DNA from: Asterias rubens
Lineage: Eukaryota > Echinodermata > Asteroidea > Forcipulatida > Asteriidae
Direction: 5' to 3'
Length of the DNA stretch: 64,000 nucleotides
Assembly (NCBI RefSeq): GCF_902459465.1
Contig: NC_047065.1
Span: 11,394,170 to 11,458,169, forward strand
Shown here: piece by piece, positions 22,577 through 36,100 of the stretch
Position numbering within the stretch: position 1 is the stretch's first letter
How the letters are laid out: each line of letters starts with the position of its first letter
Made by a program: the position numbers and the translations under genes
The notes under the pieces: model-generated
What the model was told of the DNA's origin: nothing
Database searches by the model: none
Seen by the model: only the letters and a program-made list of their open reading frames with translations

Positions 22577-23483
22577 AAAGCCTGGTTCATAGTTCACCAA
22601 ATTGTGGAAGCAAAGCAAGTAGGAAAGAAGACTCTTAAAGTGCTATTTTGGCCTGCTTTTTTAATTCCTAATCTTTTTTTGGGGGGGGGGAGGACAACAA
22701 AATAAAGTACGTCGCAACAGTGTCTTTCTTATGACATAAATCACAGACTTTATTACAAATTGCACACAGATTACCAAAAAATAAATCCATTCAAAAGAAG
22801 ACTACAGACTTGATGACGCTTTCCCAGATCAATGTGGATTATCACACAGAAGAGAAATTAAATAACATAGGTTTCACTAGACTTGTGGACAAGTCGTAAA
22901 TGGTTTGTCGTGGTGAAAGAGTTGCAGTGATGGCATCATGGCTTAGCTAGGTCTTCGCAATCGAATATTGCTCTTGCGAGTTTACTGCTCTCACACAAAG
23001 CTGCTGGCTACCGACTATTTCTTTATTAACAGCGAGCGAGTAGTAGTCTTGCGGGGGCCAGCAGTCTTGCGAGAATATTGCCAGTGTCGTATAGAGTCGT
23101 GAACGCTATCATCACCACAGACATTTAAGACTTGTCAACAACTCTAAGGTTTTACAGCTGTGTAAGATTTGTTACCTCTAAATACCTTACCAAAACAAAC
23201 CCTATTAAGGGTTAAAACTATCTGCATGTAGGTGTAAACTTAGTGTGTGTTGGCTGGTAACCTGTTTCTGCTAAGCAAGATAAGTTTGTGCTTAGCAAGT
23301 TTCTGTGATTACAGGCTTTATGTAATTGAGCCCAGGTGGGCCCTAGACACAAAAACATGTAAGTACAGAATATTTATAACACAAAACACATTATTTTTAG
23401 GCACTTGATTTCAAGTATAAAATGTTTCCCCATTTGAGGTTATTGAATTTGAAAATATATGCACAAATATATAAACTACAACA

Positions 23484-23847
23484 TTAAAGGAACACGTTGC
23501 CTTGGATCGGTCGAGTTGGTCTTTGAAATCGTTCTGTAACCGTTTGTTGTAAAATGTATGGTTAGAAAGATATTGTAAAAGTAGAATACAATGATCTACA
23601 CAAATATGCCTAACATGACTAACACGGTCGGCCATTTATGGGAGTCAAAATTTTGACTCCCATAAATGGCCGACCGTGATAGTTCGCGTCATAAAAGGAA
23701 AACCGTGCAGTTTCAAGTGATACTTGTGTGGATCATTTTATTCTACTTTTAAAACATCTTTCTAACCATCTATGCATTTCATAACAGACAGTTTCAAACG
23801 CTTTTAATAGACCAACTCGTCCGATCCAAGGCAACGTGTTCCTTTAA
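23484..23847. mobile_element. Palindromic MITE family B, full length
   Basis: TTAA at both ends and termini AAAGGAACACGTTGCCTTGG / CCAAGGCAACGTGTTCCTTT. It is centred on a perfect short palindrome, GGGAGTCAAAATTTTGACTC, near 23650. Confidence 0.92.
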
Positions 23848-24527
23848 TCCCTCAATTATAACATCAGTATGCATCATCTTTAAACAAATTACATTGTATA
23901 TAGCATTACTTATTTGGTTTGCATTCAATTTCAGCTTTCTTCATCCATTCAGACATAAAATATTAATTTCTTTTTTATTAATTTCATGTACAAAGTGTTG
24001 AATACTTACAAGCAATGCGAGACAAAATAATTACCATATATTATTTTTTAAGAACATGCCTTTTCAATTTAAACATTTATGTTAAATAACACTCACATCT
24101 GCCCTTACACGTTTTTCAAAATTTTAGATTTAATTTGATTGAAAAAAAAACACCCATTTTTTAGCCTTCCTACTATCTGACCATTCAATATTATTACCCG
24201 TAGGAGGGCTTAAATTTTGTATACCATTTGTTTTACTTGGAATAGTTAAACATGAAGTAGTACATAGTATTTAAGCGCAAATTTCACAGCAAAATTCATA
24301 AAGCGTTGCCAAAAATAGCTAATAAATAAATTACATACTAAGCAATAAGTACTTTTTCAGATACACATTCTATTTTAACTTAAGTAAGCGCGCAAATCAA
24401 TTTTTTTCCAATCCATTCCCAAAACATTTTTAGTATTACATGTAACTTCTCGATATCATTCAAGAGGTGCTCATCCATACCAACATGGTTAATGCTGGAT
24501 ATGTACTTGGGTGGATATCACAAATAA

Positions 24528-24627
24528 CTTGTCCTACTTTAGGACTAGCCTTAACTTTTTTTATAACTTCTTAAGAGTCCTAAAACTAGTCCTAAGTTAG
24601 GGCGATCTTCGTGAAATCGAACCCACA
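24528..24627. mobile_element. Fragment of TAGGACTAGTCCTAA-type MITE
   Basis: Contains CTTTAGGACTAG ... AACTAGTCCTAAGTTAGGGC and GTGAAATCGAACCC. A fuller copy is at 54216. Confidence 0.55.
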
Positions 24628-25956
24628 GCTCAATTTTTACAATTCCCTCCACAGGCCCCGGAGCCAGATTGCCCGATGCAGCATAAAGTTGAGTTGATTT
24701 AACTCTCAAAAATTGTTTAGCAGCAAAAAAATGGGTAAATTTACTTACTATCATGTGCATGGAGTAACCGGCTCTATAGAGCCAATTAAAGAGCAAGTCA
24801 ATTCAGATTAAAGCAATTTTACTTTGAAGGTTTCAAAAGATGAAATGGGACCACAAAGAAACCGGTATGCTTGCCCACATTCATGGCAAACATTTTTTTA
24901 AGGAGAAAAAAACAGGCCTGAAATTTTATCTTTCAGAGTGTCGGCACTTTAATTAGAAAACCTTAAAGTGAGAGGCGTGTTTGAGACAAATGTTATCTCT
25001 GATACAGGGATGAGATTTAATCAGAATCAAGGATTTGTATTTGCTTGAAGAAAAAAAATATATAGCAAGTTTGGCATGAATGGTTTAGACATCTTGTGCA
25101 CATGTATAGATACATAAACATACACTCAACCATAGCTTGCATTTCTTCATACACGTTACAAACAGTTTTAAGCAACATGATTATGTTGACATCAAACACA
25201 CACTGTAGGGTTAGTAATTATTCACACAATCTATTTGTTTTCACCTGCACTTTCAGGCAAGTGTATATCATCAAAATAAATTTCTATGTAAATTTATTCT
25301 ACCAATTATTTAATCAATCTCGTCTGTGAGTTATTAATTTATCAAATATTCACAGACAAAAAAAATACAAATATTAATTTAATTTGTTTTTAAATTATCA
25401 AGATTATTTATACATCATATACATGAACATACCAACTTTGTTCTGTGATATTAGCTGTGAACAAAATTCCTTTGGTTCAAAATAAATGTATTTACACAAT
25501 CTTCTTTCTGATAAAGGTCTTAGCTTGGATTTCACCTCAAAAGTTTCAGACCATTTAATTTGTTATGTCCGTAACCATTTGTCCTACCATTACTGGAACT
25601 CATTTCTGCTCGCGTTTTGCATGCAGCTTTAATCTTACATCACACTGGGGCTTTGTACAATTTGCCAAAAAACATCATCACCTGTGATGCGTACAAAAAA
25701 ACGAAGACCAGGTTAAATGTAAAGACTGTGCCATTTTGGCCCTCGCGCGCAAGTGCTGTACGCTACCGTTGGCTGCTCCGCCAACAACGTACAGGGATGC
25801 GACAGCATAATGTTTTGTACACAAATACACAGAAAAAGCGTTCTATTGAATAGTACATACCTTCCCAGTAACTGTCCATTGCCGCTTAAATAATGCAATC
25901 AAAAATTTTACACGAAATTGTGCAAAACAAACGAACAAGTTTTGATAATCTGGAGA

Positions 25957-26365
25957 GGTTTGAGGTAGCACCATGTGTAAACCTCTTATAAGTAATTTAG
26001 GTTTTGAAAAGCACTGGCCCGAATGTCACACACGACTGCTTAAGCACAAAAAGTAGCTAAGCAGAACAAAATTATCCTTACCAGAATATGGTTACCAGTC
26101 AAAATAACATCTCATATGTACCATCTACAGTGTATGACTGGTATACTGCTAGTAATGTTTGCTTAGCAGAAATGTTTTTAGCACTAATGTCTGTTTAAGC
26201 AGCTTCATGACATTGAGCCCTGGTGGTTGACAACTTAATTTTTTTGATCAGTCATGTCAGTATGCTCTGATCTTCCTACTGAAGCAATCAGAGAAAACTG
26301 ATTGAAATATTGAGAACCAACACTACTCAAAAGAAGATTTCCACATGGTGCTACCGCTAACCTCA
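25957..26365. mobile_element. Inverted-repeat element with GGTAGCACCATGTG ends
   Basis: Left end GTTTGAGGTAGCACCATGTG and right end CACATGGTGCTACCGCTAAC. A GGGCCCAATTTC-type sequence (about 26010-26220) lies within it, suggesting nesting. Confidence 0.65.
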
Positions 26366-26404
26366 CCAGATTATACTTCTACCATACAAAAGGTCAAATC
26401 CTAT

Positions 26405-27110
26405 GTCAAGGCACTGGACACTTTTAGTAATTACTCAAAATAATTGTTGGCATAAAAAATTACTTGGTAATGAGCACTGGAGTACATATAAAAAATTGTG
26501 AGAAACGGCTCCCTCTGAACTCAAATAATAAAAGACTTCATCTGAAGCTTTTTATTATGCATATGAAAGCACACACAGTAATGCAACAAGGGCGTTATTT
26601 CTTTCATTGAATCTTGCAAATTTGATGAACACAGAGATTTTTCAAAGCTCACCACCCAAAATCCTCCGCTCACTTCTTCTGCCTGTTGTGTCTTCGCTAG
26701 TAGAGCGCATTTAACGAATTTGCTAAACGAATAGGGACAAACTTGTGCGCAATAAGCGTTTTGCGTAATTTGCAAATTTGCGCTCTGTTTGTACGGCAGC
26801 TCAAGTTGATGATTCTGATAAACTGCGTGCAATCTGAAGATTGTGCAAACATTGTAGATTGCGTTTTTTGTACACACGAGCGCAATTTGGCAACGCATTG
26901 TCGTTAATTTTAATTTTTTTCCCGGTCTGGCCCCAATGCGTGAGAAAATGGTTGCTGTGCGTGTGAGCGTGAGACAGAGCCCAAATGCGTGAGTCTCACG
27001 CCTAATGCGTGAGACTTGGTAGGTCTGGGACCAGCTGAACCAAATTTGTACAGGTTAACAAGTGAGAATATTGGTCTTTGACGATTACCAATAGTGTCCA
27101 GTGCCTTTAA
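26405..27110 (+). mobile_element. TTAA MITE family A split by an inserted sequence
   Basis: The left end (GGCACTGGACACTTTTAGTA) and the right end (CCAATAGTGTCCAGTGCCTTTAA) belong to one element. About 26645-27040 between them is foreign and includes the AATGCGTGAG repeats. Confidence 0.75.
26935..27020 (+). repeat. AATGCGTGAG short repeat cluster
   Basis: AATGCGTGAG occurs three times (26935, 26991, 27014, approximate) with partial GCGTGTGAGCGTGAGAC and the inverted TCTCACGC between them. Confidence 0.7.
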
Positions 27111-27159
27111 GTTTTTTATAAATAGCAATTTTACCAACAACTAGTTATAATTGTTGACC

Positions 27160-30100
27160 TTACTCTTTACTGAATACCTGTAGGGTGCCTGGCTTCACCC
27201 ATGATAAACCTGACGTCTGAGCGTTTTTGTGGCCTTCAGGTTCTTCAGCTGTTTTCTGGAAAAGGGGGAAGATGGGATGGAAAAATTAAGGAAACTTCAC
27301 AGTAGGCTCTGAACAGAATCACTTCAGAAGGTGTGGTTTGAAGTCTTGGTCACTGTGGTCCTGTGGTTAGACTGTAGGACTTGCAATCACAAGGTTGTGG
27401 GGGTCGAATCCCCCAAGCTAACCGCTCATTTCACAATGACAGGAATAAAGATTGTCGTCTAGTTACTGAATGAAAGTTTTTCAAACACTTATTATGTTCA
27501 TAATTATCTAAACGCAAAAATTCCAGAATGGCAAAATTTCTATTCAGCCACCCTTTGAAATTCCCCTCATTCTATTGAGACTCTCAGAAACCCATGTGTC
27601 AACACATCGACCATAGAGGCAACTACACTTACGAGAAATTGATAAAAAAGGAGTGTTTAAACACAATTAGTTCTACAAAGAAGCTTTAAGTAAGTTTTTG
27701 TCTTGGTGCAAGACGTTTCTTGTAACGTGCGATGCGGGCGCTGTTGGTGAGTTGGCTGCGCTGTGTGTGAAAGGAGAACAAGGAATGTCCTGCACCAAGA
27801 CTAACTACGCGCACGGTGCGTTTCCGAAAACTGTCTCAGTCATAAAAATGCAACCCAAGAACAGAGCTCAAGGGCGTCGGAAAACATAAGTTTTACAGAG
27901 TTTCTTAATTTATTGCGCCTTTTAATCAAAAAGGTATTTCTGTAGTCGCCATTCAGATGATTAAGGGAATAAAAGAGTACTTTATTAGAACCTTGCAGGG
28001 CCTTTATCACATGACCACGACCCTGCCGGTTTTAAACGGCCGTTTAAGAACTCGTCGCTATTCTTATATTCCCTTAATCATCCGAATGCTGACTTCAGCA
28101 TTGGTTGTTTCTTGTTTTTTTTTTGTATGTCGGGGTGTTTCTTTTTGTTTGTTTGTTGGGGTGTTTATTGTTTGTTTGTTGCGAGGTTTATTATTTGCTT
28201 GTTTGGATGTTCATTTGGGTGTTTGTTTGTTGTGGTTTTTTGGTTGGTCTCAGTTGGGTTTGTTAGTTAAGTGTGCTTGTTAAATATATATTTTGTTTTG
28301 TTTTATCTTATTTTAGTTCTCATAACGTCTCTTTTGACTTTTGCTTTTAAATTTTTAATGTTTCTTTGTATAAATTTTCTCCTGTGTTTTTTAAATTTTT
28401 ATATAAAAATGTAAATCTGTATTTTAATTCAGTCTCTGGACTGCGACAAGCAGATGTTTTTACAATAAACCAGTAATAATAATAATAATAATAATACAGA
28501 AATAAGAGGAACTACATGTAACTGCTGTGCGGCCGGTACTGTCAACGAGGCCACAAAGGATTTTCTGTGCTGTGTGTGATCGGCACAATGTACTCGCCAT
28601 CTACACTTTCTCTTCCATTCTCCTTAACGTACCTGTGGTTTGGGTGACATAATGGCTGCATGTGTAGCTCCGTGTTTCTCTGTATCCCACTCACTGAAGT
28701 GTATTGCATGGGGATCATCTGAATAAGGCGGTTCATACTTAAGGCTCTTGCACATCTCCACCGTACTGTTTACTTTGGATTTAAACAACTCCATGTCCTC
28801 TTCATATCTGTAATTCATTTCATAGTAATGATAAGATTAATCATTAAAAAACATTTTCCATGTCAACTTGTAATCAACAAGTTATTAAGACAAACAGATA
28901 ATCTACAATACTTGAAGGGACACATTTCCTTGGATCGGGCGAGTTGGTCTATAACAAGCGCTTGTTATGAAATACATGTATTAGAGAGATAGTAGAATAT
29001 AATGATCCACACAAATATATCTCAAATTTTTGTGGTTTTCCTTTCACTCTGCGAACTAACACTGTCGGCCACTTTGTGGAGTTGACTCAACAAGTTGGCG
29101 TGCAGTGTGAGGCCGTGTCCGAAACGACGACCTCGGCTACAGCTACGTCTAGATCAGCGCGTCTACCAGTGTTGAAGAATAGGCAGACGCGGGCGATCTA
29201 GCCGTAGCTGTAGCCGAAGTCGCCGTTTCGGACACGGCCTGAGTTTACGACGAATCACTATAAGGAAAACAGTCAAAAGTCTGTTTTATTGTCACACGTA
29301 CATGATCATAAATTACACTTGAGTGCCATTGTACATGTATAAGTGACTTAAACAATGACACTCACTTTGGTTTGCGAGTCTCAAAACATTCAAATTCAAA
29401 TTTCACATTCAAATTACAAAAATACAGTGTAGCTTTAAAGGCAGTGGACACTATTGGTAATTACTCAAAATAATTATTAGCATAAAACCTTTCATGGTAA
29501 CGAGTAATGGGGCGAGGTTCATAGTATACAAATATTGAGTGAAATGGAACAGTCCAAATTTTACCGAGCGATAATATTGAAGTATAACATGAAGTGAAGT
29601 GACATAGTTTTCGAGAAAGAAGTAATTTTCCACGAATTTGATTTGGAGACCTCAAGTTTAGAATTTGAGGTCCCGAAATCAAGCCTCTGAAAGCACACAA
29701 CTACGTGTGACAAGGGTGTTCAAAGACCAATTGAGCTCAAATTTTCACAGGTTTGTTATTTTATGCATAAATGTTGATATACATCAAGTGAAAAGACTAG
29801 TTTTTGACAATTACCAATAGTGTCCACTTTCTTTAAAACGCCAAGGTATAGGCCTAGCTCACATTTTGAAAAAAATACTCACAAGACTGCTGCCTCCGGG
29901 TTGAGCGGAGACTTCGTGTCAATCTTATAGAAGATTCTCCTTGCATACAACAAGACTTGCCATATATGGTTGACGTTCCTCTTCCACTTGGAGAAGGCCC
30001 TGTGGACGTCCAACTCTCCACTGGTAGGATCCACGATGGGATGAAAGATGGCTGGCTGGAAAATTAACCTCTGTTGGGACAATTCATAATAATAGTATTA

Positions 30101-33100
30101 AAGATGCTATGTCAGATTTGTGGCAGACTTGACCCAAATATGTGGATTTAAAAATTCAATAGGTATTTTGATGGGGGATGAGAAAGTTACAAGCTTTCAT
30201 TTGAGCCATTGCTCGAAAAAGTCCACCAATTATTAGTAGCAGTGAAATAAAGAGCACAAAATTGTTGTCAATATATCACGTGACCAATTCTTATGTGTTT
30301 TATAAGAAACACTTTAAATTGTGGTCATGGTTCCTGACCATTCAAAGTAAAAGTTAAACTTTTTTTTTGTTAGAGAGGATGATAGCCTACTCTTTGAAAT
30401 ACCATTCACTCAAAAAAATTTATTTTTTAATGTTTGGGACCAAAACTCTGACATAGCATCTTTAAAGGCAGTGGACATGTTTGGTAATTACTCAAAACAA
30501 CTAAAAGCATACCTTACTTGGTAACGAGTAATGGGGAGCTTATGATAGTGTTTATAAAACATTGTGAGAAACGGCTCCCACTGAAGGAGCTAAAGTTTTC
30601 GAGAAAGATGTAATTTTCTGTGAATTTGATTTCATTATTATCTCGCGACTTCGACGACCTATTGAGCGCAAATTTTCACAGGTTTATTATTGTATGCATT
30701 ATTGTATGTTGAGATATACCAAGTGATATACCCAGTGTCTTTAATAATAATACTGGGTTCTTATAGATAGCATTTTATCACACCCATAAATCACTGCAAA
30801 TATAAAAAATAATAAGAACTAGTTCATTATTAAGAGCTTTGTACAATAATCGTATCAACATGAGCAATGCACTTGTACACAAGTGCCCTGGTCATTGGGA
30901 CAATCAACTTCCTTTAATCTTTCTCAGCTCCTTCGGGAGTACACAGCCCCAGTGTAATAACTGGGATTCGAAACCACACTCTGATGACTGAACCACTGGA
31001 ACTTGGATTTTGATGCTCTTAACCACTCATTACAGATGTGGAGCTACATGTACATGTATGTTTTGAAGTACGAGACCTATTCCTTTATACATGTAGCAGC
31101 ATGTGACAAGGTGCGGTGGCACAATTTGCAGCAAATCAAACAGGAACACCAGAGGCCAATTTCATAGAGCTGCTAAGCACAACAATTTGCTTAGCTGGAA
31201 ATTTTTTCGTTGATAAAAACAGGATTACCAACCAAAATTTTCAGGATAAGCAAACAACAGCTGAAAACCTGTAACAAGCAATATGCAACAAATGGAAACT
31301 TGGTTGGTAATCCTGTTTTTATCAAGGAAGAAATTTTATGCTTAGCAAATTTGTGTGCTTAGCAGCTCTATGAAATTGGGCCCAGGACAAGCCCCTGCTC
31401 TTTTTCGGTAAGTGCACCTTGGGTTCTTTACGTGCATAACACAACAAATTGGACCTTTTGCTTGATACGTCCCATTCGAAAGGATGAAGCAATAGTGGTG
31501 AAGTGTCTTTCACTTGTCTGAAAAGTTCAAACCTGTGAAAATTTGAGCTCAATCGGTCGTCAAAATTGCAAGATATTAATGAAAGAAAAAAACACCCTTG
31601 TCGCACCATGGTCGCACAAAGTTGTGTGCTTTCTGATGCTTGATTTCGAGACCTCAAATTCTAAACTTGAGGTCTCGAAATCAAATCAGTGGAAAACTTC
31701 TTTCTCAAAAACTATGTCACTTCAGAGGGAGTTGTTTCTCACAATGTTTTATACTGTCAACCTCTCCCCATTACTCGTAATCAAGAAAGGTTTTATGATG
31801 ATAATTGTTTTGAGTAATTACCAATAGTGTCCACTGCCTTTAAAGGCAGTGCACACTATTGGTATTTTACTCAAAACAATTATTAGCATAAAACCTTACT
31901 TGGTTACGAGTAATGGGGAGCTGTTGATAGTATTTATAAAACATTGTGAGAAATGGCTCCCACTGAAGGAGCCAAGTTTTTGAGAAAGAAGTAACTTTCA
32001 TTCATAGAACTATTGCTACTTACCGGGCTATCGCCATCTGGATAATTCTCAGGAATCAGCAGATCAAATTTGAAGATGCCTTCTTGGTAGAGACCCTGTC
32101 TGATGAACAGAACTCCAAACCAATCTGTCAAAGAATCAGAACAATTTAGGATAGTTCAGTTTAAATAATACAGTATCGGTAACAGCTTGAATATCTGACT
32201 GCCAGGTTTGGTGTAGTGGTGGGAGGAAAACCCAGAAGAATTATTCCAGGGAAAACCACTGCAGTCAAGCATGTCAAGAATATGGACTGGAAACCCATCC
32301 ACATAGAGCGCCCCTGTTGGGATTCGAACCGGGGTCCCAGAGGTGGAAGGCGAGGCAAGACACCAACCTGACCTCCTGGCAATTTCCCCCCAACCCCCCC
32401 CCCCAAAAAAAAAAAAAAGAGCCATGGTAAGAATTTATAAGGTGTCAGAACTGAGCCGCATTTAGATTTGTTTACCCACTCAGTGCATGGGCTCCATTTG
32501 TATTGGTGAAACCCTAGAGCAAGCAACTCTCTATGGTAAATTATATCTATTGCCTGTATGTCCATACTTACGTAAAGGGGATCTTGCTGATGGTATGACA
32601 TAAACACCGGGCAACTTTTGTTTATGAAGTTGGTTACTGAAAGAAAAGAAGAACGTTATTATACCAAAGGTAAACTGCAATACAATCAACGATGCAACAT
32701 TTGAAAAAGCATGACTATCAGGCATGATACTTCATGGAGGCAGCAAAGGCGATTGCCTCCATGCCCTCCTGGTCATTGCCTTGGTACCCTTGAAATGCTG
32801 TCCCCAGTAGAAACATTAAATTCCCTTCTACGGTGCCCTAACAACATGAGCGAGGAGAAAATGCCTCGGTGCCCTTGCCCTTTCAAATTTGGTATTGACC
32901 CATTTCACATGACGTCATCATCAGAAAAATCTTGAATGTGCCATACTGGTGGGCACGTTTACTGAGCGTTTTCATATATAACTCTATGCCGTGCATTAGG
33001 CAGTAAAGTGTGCATTTTAGGCGACGCGGCATTAATACACGTAAACCTAACTGCCCACCAACATGGTGAGCGTGGCATCAGTCGCCGCGTGTGACGTGCG

Positions 33101-36100
33101 TTCAAGGGGTCAATACAAGCCTGACTATTACTTTGATGCACAAGACCGCTCAGCCACGCAGGCCCTAAATAAAAAAAGGCCACTTACAATTCAGCCATTA
33201 AGGCGTATTCCAAGTAGAACTGTCCGTAGGCCGCGCTGGTTCCATTGGGGCTCATTGCAGAAGTACTACCGGGCCGGTCAGCTGACGCCGTTGACGAGGA
33301 CCGATCAAGAACTCCTAATGGTCTGCCTGGACCCGTCGCCTCTTCCCTCTTATCATTGGGGACTTGTGGGAGTTGTTTCTTGAGGGCTGGTAGGGTATTC
33401 CGTCGGACGATGAGTTGTCTCGGTTCGTTGTCGTCGTCCTGTGGAAGATTAATGATAGTTCAGGGAAATCTCTGGACATGTTGGAACAAATAAATCTTTT
33501 GGGACAAAAAAACAATAAAATAGCTTATAAGTAAGAACAAGGTTTAGGTACATGTATCTGGCACAATCATTTTATAAACACATCACACACAAAAAACATC
33601 AGAATGTAAGAATCAAAGCAATGAGGCCTACACATTCACATTTAGCACCAAGACAGGTGTGAGTTCAGACAAACACAAATATTAGTATTAGTAGAGATCC
33701 AGGACAGTCTGATGGAAAAAAAACAATGTTAGCTGCAGTCAATTATAATCCAGTCCAACCGCTGTAGATGAGGACTATGATGTACGACTAATTCACAAGG
33801 TACTGAATATGTGTACAAACTTGAAGTACGGTACAATGTACAACACCCAGATTGCCTCTTCAAAGACGGGATGCTCCAATTTGACAAGAACTTTGTTCAT
33901 TTCCAACTTGGCCAGTTGCCCATGCTATTAATTGAATATTACTAATCCATGCAGTAGAAAAATGTATCCTGTACATGTGTACCCGGCATAACATTTGCCC
34001 CTTGGGAAAAAGGAAATAAAGTACACCTTCAATGGGCTGACACAGATACATTTGGAATATAGTATATATAAGAAAATAATGCAGAAAAAAATATATAAAA
34101 AGTTGTTGCATATCGTGGGCTTTAAGATGCCAGAGAAAGGCTTCTCAAAGCATCTTTTGAAAATGGCCTTGCCCCCTGGACGCCTGACATTCATTGACGG
34201 TATTAAGTCCAATATTTAGTTCAGAAGTGAAACTGACGTACTGTGTATACATAGCCACAGTCAGACAGTGGAGCTGTACTTTCTCATGTACAATGTATGA
34301 GGGTCAACATTGTGGAAGTGGCCGTACAATGTATGCACTATTCACCAAACTGACTAACACAGTAAAAAGCATCCAGTATTTTGCCTACATTCACTCAGTC
34401 AAGGACCACAGTTATTACTTAAACCTGCACCTCATGAACTTGAACAGCAAAAGACAAATAGACACCAGTCATTAATCATACATTGTACGGGCCGGTCGAT
34501 TTAAGTTTTAAAACTGGTCGACTTCAAACACACAAAAACAGATTACCAGTCCTGTCATCGCCTAGCACCTAGGTGCATATTGCAAAAGGCTTCAATCACA
34601 ACAAGCAGGCCTGATACTTATATTGCCTTGGTGCCCTTGAAATGCTCTCGGGAGAAATTTACAATTTCCTCATAATACGGTGCGGTGCCCTTTACTAACA
34701 AAATAACTTTGGGCCTTGTTGCCCTTGCCCTTTCAAAAATGAAGCATACATGTACAGGCGTGAACAACAAACAAGAGTCCATTTATTTTAGCATTAACCT
34801 TGAACTGATGGAGGAGTAACCCCTAAATCTAAACAAGTCTGGTAGTCTACTGTTAATATAAACAAAATACAGCTTTTCAAACGTGTCCAAAGTACCTCTA
34901 AAAGTTTCCAGCAAAAAAAAAAAAAAACATTAAACTGGTCTATACTGGGGCCAATTTCATAGAGCTGTTTAAGTAAAATTTTTGCTTAAGCACGAAAATA
35001 GCTCGCTTGTTTTACACATGTTACTGGCCAAAATTTCATTCCATATACTAACTGTACATTGCTTATGACTGGTATTTAGCTGTTGCTTACTTAGCATAAC
35101 AATTAAGTGGAGTCTTGGCCGGTAATCTGATTTTACTAAGCAAGGATTTTTTTGCTTTTAAAAGCAAAATTGTGTGCTTAAGCAGCTCTATGAAATTGGG
35201 CCCTGGTCTTTTACACATAAAGACAGTATTGCCAGTCCTCCTGTAGGATAAATATTCTCAACGCTACAATTAAAACCAAACTAGAAGAGAAGATGATGAA
35301 GAAATTTCAGTTTTAGGTGTCAGGAGGGAAAACCCAGAGACTACTTCCAGTGCAAACCCACGCAGTCAAGTATGGACTTAAAACTCACATTCGTATTGCC
35401 CCCAGTGGGACTCGAACCAGGGTCCCAGAGGCAGAAGGTGAGGAGATGACACCACACCAACCTGGCGGACTTGAAGCATCAAGTGTGTATAATACATCAT
35501 TCCAAACCACAGTGGGTTGTATAATACATGATGTACCATAAAATAGATAGGCCTACACTAAACCTGTATTGAATGCTCAGAGAGACAATGGGAGCACCGA
35601 GTTAAAACAAAACTGAATTTAATACATTACCCTGATATTACCTGTAAAAAGTCCGCCCAAAAAGATGATGGAAAAGTGTTCATATTTAGAGCTATAGTGC
35701 AAACAAGTTTCAATGGGTGTACTTTAACAATTTCTCTTCCAAGCCGCTACAGAATCCAGGGCCTACAGCCAACAGCAAATTTATCGTCGTGATCACAAAA
35801 CACAGACTGAGTAATTGTACCCAATGCATTTATTTTATTTTAAAGAATTTATTGATTAAATAAAATGTTCACAGATTCAAGGAAGTGCACAGATGTTTTC
35901 AAGGTTACACAACTAAAACACAATGTAAACAATTAGGCCTACATGTATGTTTATTCAATTAATTAAAGATGTAGTTTGTCTGACAATTATTTTTTACAAA
36001 ATATGTACCCCAAACAGTTTAGGCAGTATGCCTAGAAGAAAAAGAAAAACACTGTAACTACACTCTTTTTTTCAGTTGAATTGGAAAAATATCATATGAT

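Larger units (their letters stand above)
22116..27159. other. Intergenic region between convergent C8orf82 and AKTIP
   Basis: Five kilobases of A/T-rich DNA between two facing 3' ends. It contains TTAA MITEs (22187-22576 and an interrupted one at 26405-27110), a palindromic MITE (23484-23847), a possible C8orf82 polyadenylation signal (AATAAA at 22701) and a larger inverted-repeat element at about 25957-26365. Open frames here are short, lack homology that I recognise, and are not supported. Confidence 0.7.

Noticed and set aside
26521..26898. 125-codon minus-strand open frame
   Set aside because: It crosses the junction between a MITE and its insert, and shows no recognisable domain.
27355..27425. 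Possible functional tRNA gene
   Set aside because: A- and B-box-like sequences are present, but the acceptor and anticodon stems do not pair well. Similar degenerate tRNA-like heads recur across the window as SINEs.
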